Origin: Latrodectus hesperus
Taxonomy: Eukaryota > Arthropoda > Arachnida > Araneae > Theridiidae
DNA: 64,000 nucleotides
Reading direction: 5' to 3'
Assembly: GCA_037975125.1 (NCBI GenBank)
Contig: CM075853.1
Coordinates: forward strand, 30,684,795 to 30,748,794
Numbering within the stretch: the stretch's first letter is position 1; the number at the start of each line of letters is the position of its first letter. A program made the position numbers and the translations under genes. Below, piece after piece: positions 62,216-64,000 of this stretch. Under the pieces are notes generated by a model. It saw only the letters and a program-made list of their open reading frames with translations, searched no databases and was not told where the DNA came from.

Positions 62216-63311
62216 GTATGTATTTGGATCGTGATTTCAAAGGAAAGAATATGTCCTTCTTGCAATACTACTTCAAGAACATTTGAATAGTAGATAACGA
62301 TGTGTGTTAGTTATAATAATGGAGTTCGAGTTATCTCCTGTATTGTAATTTCAATGTGTATTGCGCATTTATCTGTTACACTAGATAACTTCTTAGATTT
62401 TCAAAAAGGAAAATGAATATGAAAAATTTTTGTTTTAAACTTATTTTTCATATGAACTTCAATCAAATTTAATAAAAATATTAATTCAAGTAAATTATTT
62501 CATATGAAATTTGAGACATAGGTACAGTGAATTTTAGAAATTGTCATTTTTGAACTTCGATTTAATTTATGTAATTTGAAATGCTTATAATGAATTTAAA
62601 AAATAAAATTACCGTTTATAGTAAACTGAAAGCTCTTTATAAAAAAGATTTTTTTTTCATTAAGAGGTTTTTAAATTTTCCAACAAAAACTAAAATTTCT
62701 GAATTTGAGTGTGACAAGTTGTAAAATTGCAGTAATATAAAATAACAATATTTAGTTTATAGGCAATTTATTTAGCCTATATATAAAAAAAGATAGGATT
62801 TTAGATGCTACTGAGAAAAAAATATATATTAAAAAATCTGGATTAAGATAAAAATTATGCATGTTTTTTACTTCGGGTATAAATAAACAAACTATATTTT
62901 TCGTTTTTAAAATTTTAACTGTTTTTCAGGGATAGACATAACTTTGTAGTAATTTTATTTTATTAAAGAGTAATTTTATTTTATTAAAGAGGAAACTTTA
63001 AGTTAATTAATATTATTTAATTTAAAGCAATAAATTATTATTAGTTTAAATATTTTGTGTCAAATTTGATGTAGTAAATACATTGATAAAACTAATTTTT
63101 AAGCAATACTTTGGTTTTAAGATCCCTTAGCTTTAAAGATTAAGTTTCATTAGCACTTACCCAGTTAGGAAAATTGCGAAACATTACTGAATTTAAAATA
63201 TTAAACCATTTATTTCTTGACCTTCATAAGAACCATACATACGAAAATTTAATTCCTTTTCAATTTATTAACATTTTTGAATCCTTGTTAAGTTTTATGT
63301 AAAATATTAGA
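62216..63311. other. AT-rich sequence
   Basis: Nothing recognised. Confidence 0.5.
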
Positions 63312-63369
63312 ACAAAAATTTGCTTTATATTCATGAATGTTAATCAATGAATATAAAGCAAATTTTTGT
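63312..63369. repeat. Perfect 23-bp inverted repeat, 12-nt loop
   Basis: Left arm 63312-63334 (ACAAAAATTTGCTTTATATT and three more bases) and its exact reverse complement at 63347-63369. Confidence 0.88.
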
Positions 63370-64000
63370 ATATTCTAAGTAAAATATTAGATAAAATATA
63401 CAAAAATTCATTAATTAATATTCTGAAAGAGTAAGCCAAATAATCATGAAACGTTTGCATAACATCTATTCATAAGCATAAAATGTGGAATATTAAAAAA
63501 AAATTAGCAAAAAAAGTTACGTAGCAATTTTAATTCTTTAGTACCTAAGAAGAGTCCGAAAATATGACTTAGTGGAAGATTTTATTAACATGTAAATTTG
63601 ATATTATTTATTTATATTAAGCTAATACTCTGATATCAGACACTTTATAAAAGTATAAAGTACCCTGATGTTTGAAATAAATTTGTATGAGATGGAATTT
63701 AAATTAACATATCAAAATATGCTTTCAGAAATTTGCATTGCAACAGTTGTTGATAATTTCATTTCCCAGTCACATTTAGTTATCAAATGATTGTTCTTTA
63801 ATAATATAGCATCTCTTTTAACAATTACTTAATCAGATTTTTTTTTCTTACGAATGTTAATTTATGGAATTTAAATTTACTTCAAGTGTGTGTATTAAGT
63901 AGTTCTTCCCCATTATATTAAATTGTAAAAAAAATTAAACGATCCTTAAGTGAGTAGCGCTTAACCTAGAAACGTCTAAGGGTCACGTTGGAGATCTTGA
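63370..64000. other. AT-rich sequence to the right edge
   Basis: Nothing recognised. The last 60 bases are less AT-rich but too short to interpret. Confidence 0.5.

Overview
The window is AT-rich nuclear DNA from an animal, most likely an arthropod and plausibly an arachnid. It has small exons with GT-AG introns, several tRNA-derived SINE families, LINE, Tc1 and hAT relics, and many long (AT)n arrays. No bacterial-type operon, rRNA or CRISPR array was seen. The arachnid placement rests on general repeat character and is only a guess.

The one protein-coding gene I can name is on the minus strand at the left. Three exons (11700-11750, 8653-8743, 4578-4870) splice in perfect phase (phase 0, then phase 1) into a 134-residue N-terminus. 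It matches the start of SCAPER (S-phase cyclin A-associated protein in the ER), including the conserved LRARYW...VDEIY block. The rest of the gene must lie off the left edge. Its introns hold a degenerate I-type LINE (1-2375), a dead Tc1-like transposase (3390-4353) with a SINE inserted in it (3562-3741, 14-bp target duplication), and a dead BED-finger hAT transposase (5580-7179). A GC-richer block with an ACCGGAAGT motif near 14260 is a possible promoter for SCAPER.

From about 15 to 31 kb the window is a repeat landscape. It holds an 826-bp internally deleted LINE that keeps only its two ends and has an exact 12-bp target duplication (15816-16641), a LINE 3' fragment (20780-21040) and a 5'-truncated LINE with RT and RNase H (24963-26622). 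It also holds several SINEs, one of which has a long (AT)n array inside its own target duplications (28280-28801).

From about 29 to 64 kb I find no gene I can name. A few GC-elevated blocks look like exons or first exons on the plus strand: 29482-29679, 50040-50417, 54187-54543 (ending MNYFRTKPK then a consensus donor) and 62031-62215. A block open on both strands lies at 38995-39241. Several unusually perfect hairpins (30519-30580, 51001-51098, 63312-63369, 38532-38587, 41702-41741), a cluster of MITE-like repeats (44367-45110) and a large set of (AT)n and (AC)n microsatellites complete the window. I did not find a convincing new multi-gene system. The most informative structures are the nested and internally rearranged mobile elements and the unassigned exon-like blocks.
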